From NCBI GenBank assembly GCA_028067895.1, contig JAPTUI010000012.1, forward strand, positions 1 to 5,097: DNA of 5,097 nucleotides, given 5' to 3'. Every line of letters starts with the position of its first letter. The first letter of the stretch is position 1. Below, piece after piece: positions 5,009 to 5,097 of the stretch. Made by a program: the position numbers and the translations under genes. The DNA is from Pseudomonadota bacterium (GTDB lineage Bacteria > Pseudomonadota > Gammaproteobacteria > Steroidobacterales > Steroidobacteraceae). The notes under the pieces were generated by a model, which saw only the letters and a list, made by a program, of their open reading frames with translations, searched no databases and was not told the origin of the DNA.

Positions 5009-5097
5009 TCCGGAAAAGGAGATAGTCGTTGTGCAGCTCCTCGAACTTCACCCCGAAGCACTTGCCGACCGCGAGCACGACGGCGGTGAGGAGCGCG
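4968..5097 (-). CDS. 3' end of an unidentified gene, possibly acyl-carrier-protein-like (partial)
   Basis: A minus-strand frame enters from the window's right edge and ends at TGA (4968-4970), giving 42 residues. Third positions are mostly G or C, supporting it as the coding frame over the plus-strand GTG frame at 5031. What is seen: TAVVLAVGKCFGVKFEEL, then DYLLFRTMSRADVG and a short VVAC end. The pattern of a helix, FGVKF, acidic residues and FRT resembles the C-terminal half of phosphopantetheine carrier proteins (lvlaiEe.FGi.i.e....nFrTv.dlv), which shuttle acyl chains in fatty-acid or polyketide synthesis. The serine that would carry the prosthetic group lies outside the window, so this cannot be verified. 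Low confidence in the function, moderate in the frame. Confidence 0.45.
   Translation of the reverse strand, partial: ALLTAVVLAVGKCFGVKFEELHNDYLLFRTMSRADVGCVVAC

Noticed and set aside
5031..5097. Plus-strand GTG frame preceded by GGAG
   Set aside because: The opposite strand has stronger GC third-position bias and a plausible protein end, so the plus frame is probably a shadow.
1..5097. CRISPR array, tRNA, rRNA or integron attC sites
   Set aside because: No regularly spaced repeats and no tRNA-like cloverleaf were seen; the inverted repeat at 4921-5008 lacks the AAC/GTT ends of attC.

Overview
The window is a GC-rich piece of accessory DNA, probably proteobacterial. That is inferred from the IS3-family element, the codon use and the type of serine recombinase; the genus cannot be named. 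It is best read as a nest of mobile elements between remnants of ordinary genes.

Left flank (1-1030): an AT-richer 3' gene end (1-297) carries a motif like the C-terminus of family-2 sulfotransferases. A 457-base stretch with no recognisable gene follows. Then comes the 3' part of a DUF6788-like zinc-motif gene on the minus strand (755-1021), whose 5' end is cut off by an insertion sequence.

IS3-family element (1031-4920): the left end begins TGAAGTGGTCCC and the right end is its exact inverse, with a second matching block CGGACCTCT inside both ends. It encodes OrfA (1094-1387), has an A7 slippery run (1348-1354), and carries OrfB with an intact DDE triad. OrfB is broken twice: by an in-frame TGA at 1396-1398, and by a 2.63 kb insertion within its conserved C-terminal FYNPxRLHSSLGY motif. 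Its two halves (to 2174, and from 4802) rejoin perfectly across a shared TACAA. Without the insertion the IS would be 1258 bp, a normal length for this family. No target duplication flanks it.

Inserted element (about 2175-4806): a compact serine-recombinase transposon lies on the minus strand. It carries three tightly overlapping genes: orf1 (conserved RWHPWHP and IPQWMFD motifs), orf2 (63 aa) and a 688-aa large serine recombinase with resolvase, recombinase and zinc-ribbon domains, a coiled coil and a C-terminal HTH. The recombinase presumably moves the element; the roles of the two small proteins are unknown. The most interesting observation is that circularising the element would place an ATG with a Shine-Dalgarno-like sequence, located at its own 3' end, in frame with orf1. 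The integrated orf1 lacks a good start of its own, so its expression could be coupled to excision.

Right flank (4921-5097): a 12-bp inverted repeat abuts the IS end and overlaps the 3' end of a minus-strand gene running off the window, possibly an acyl-carrier-protein-like gene.
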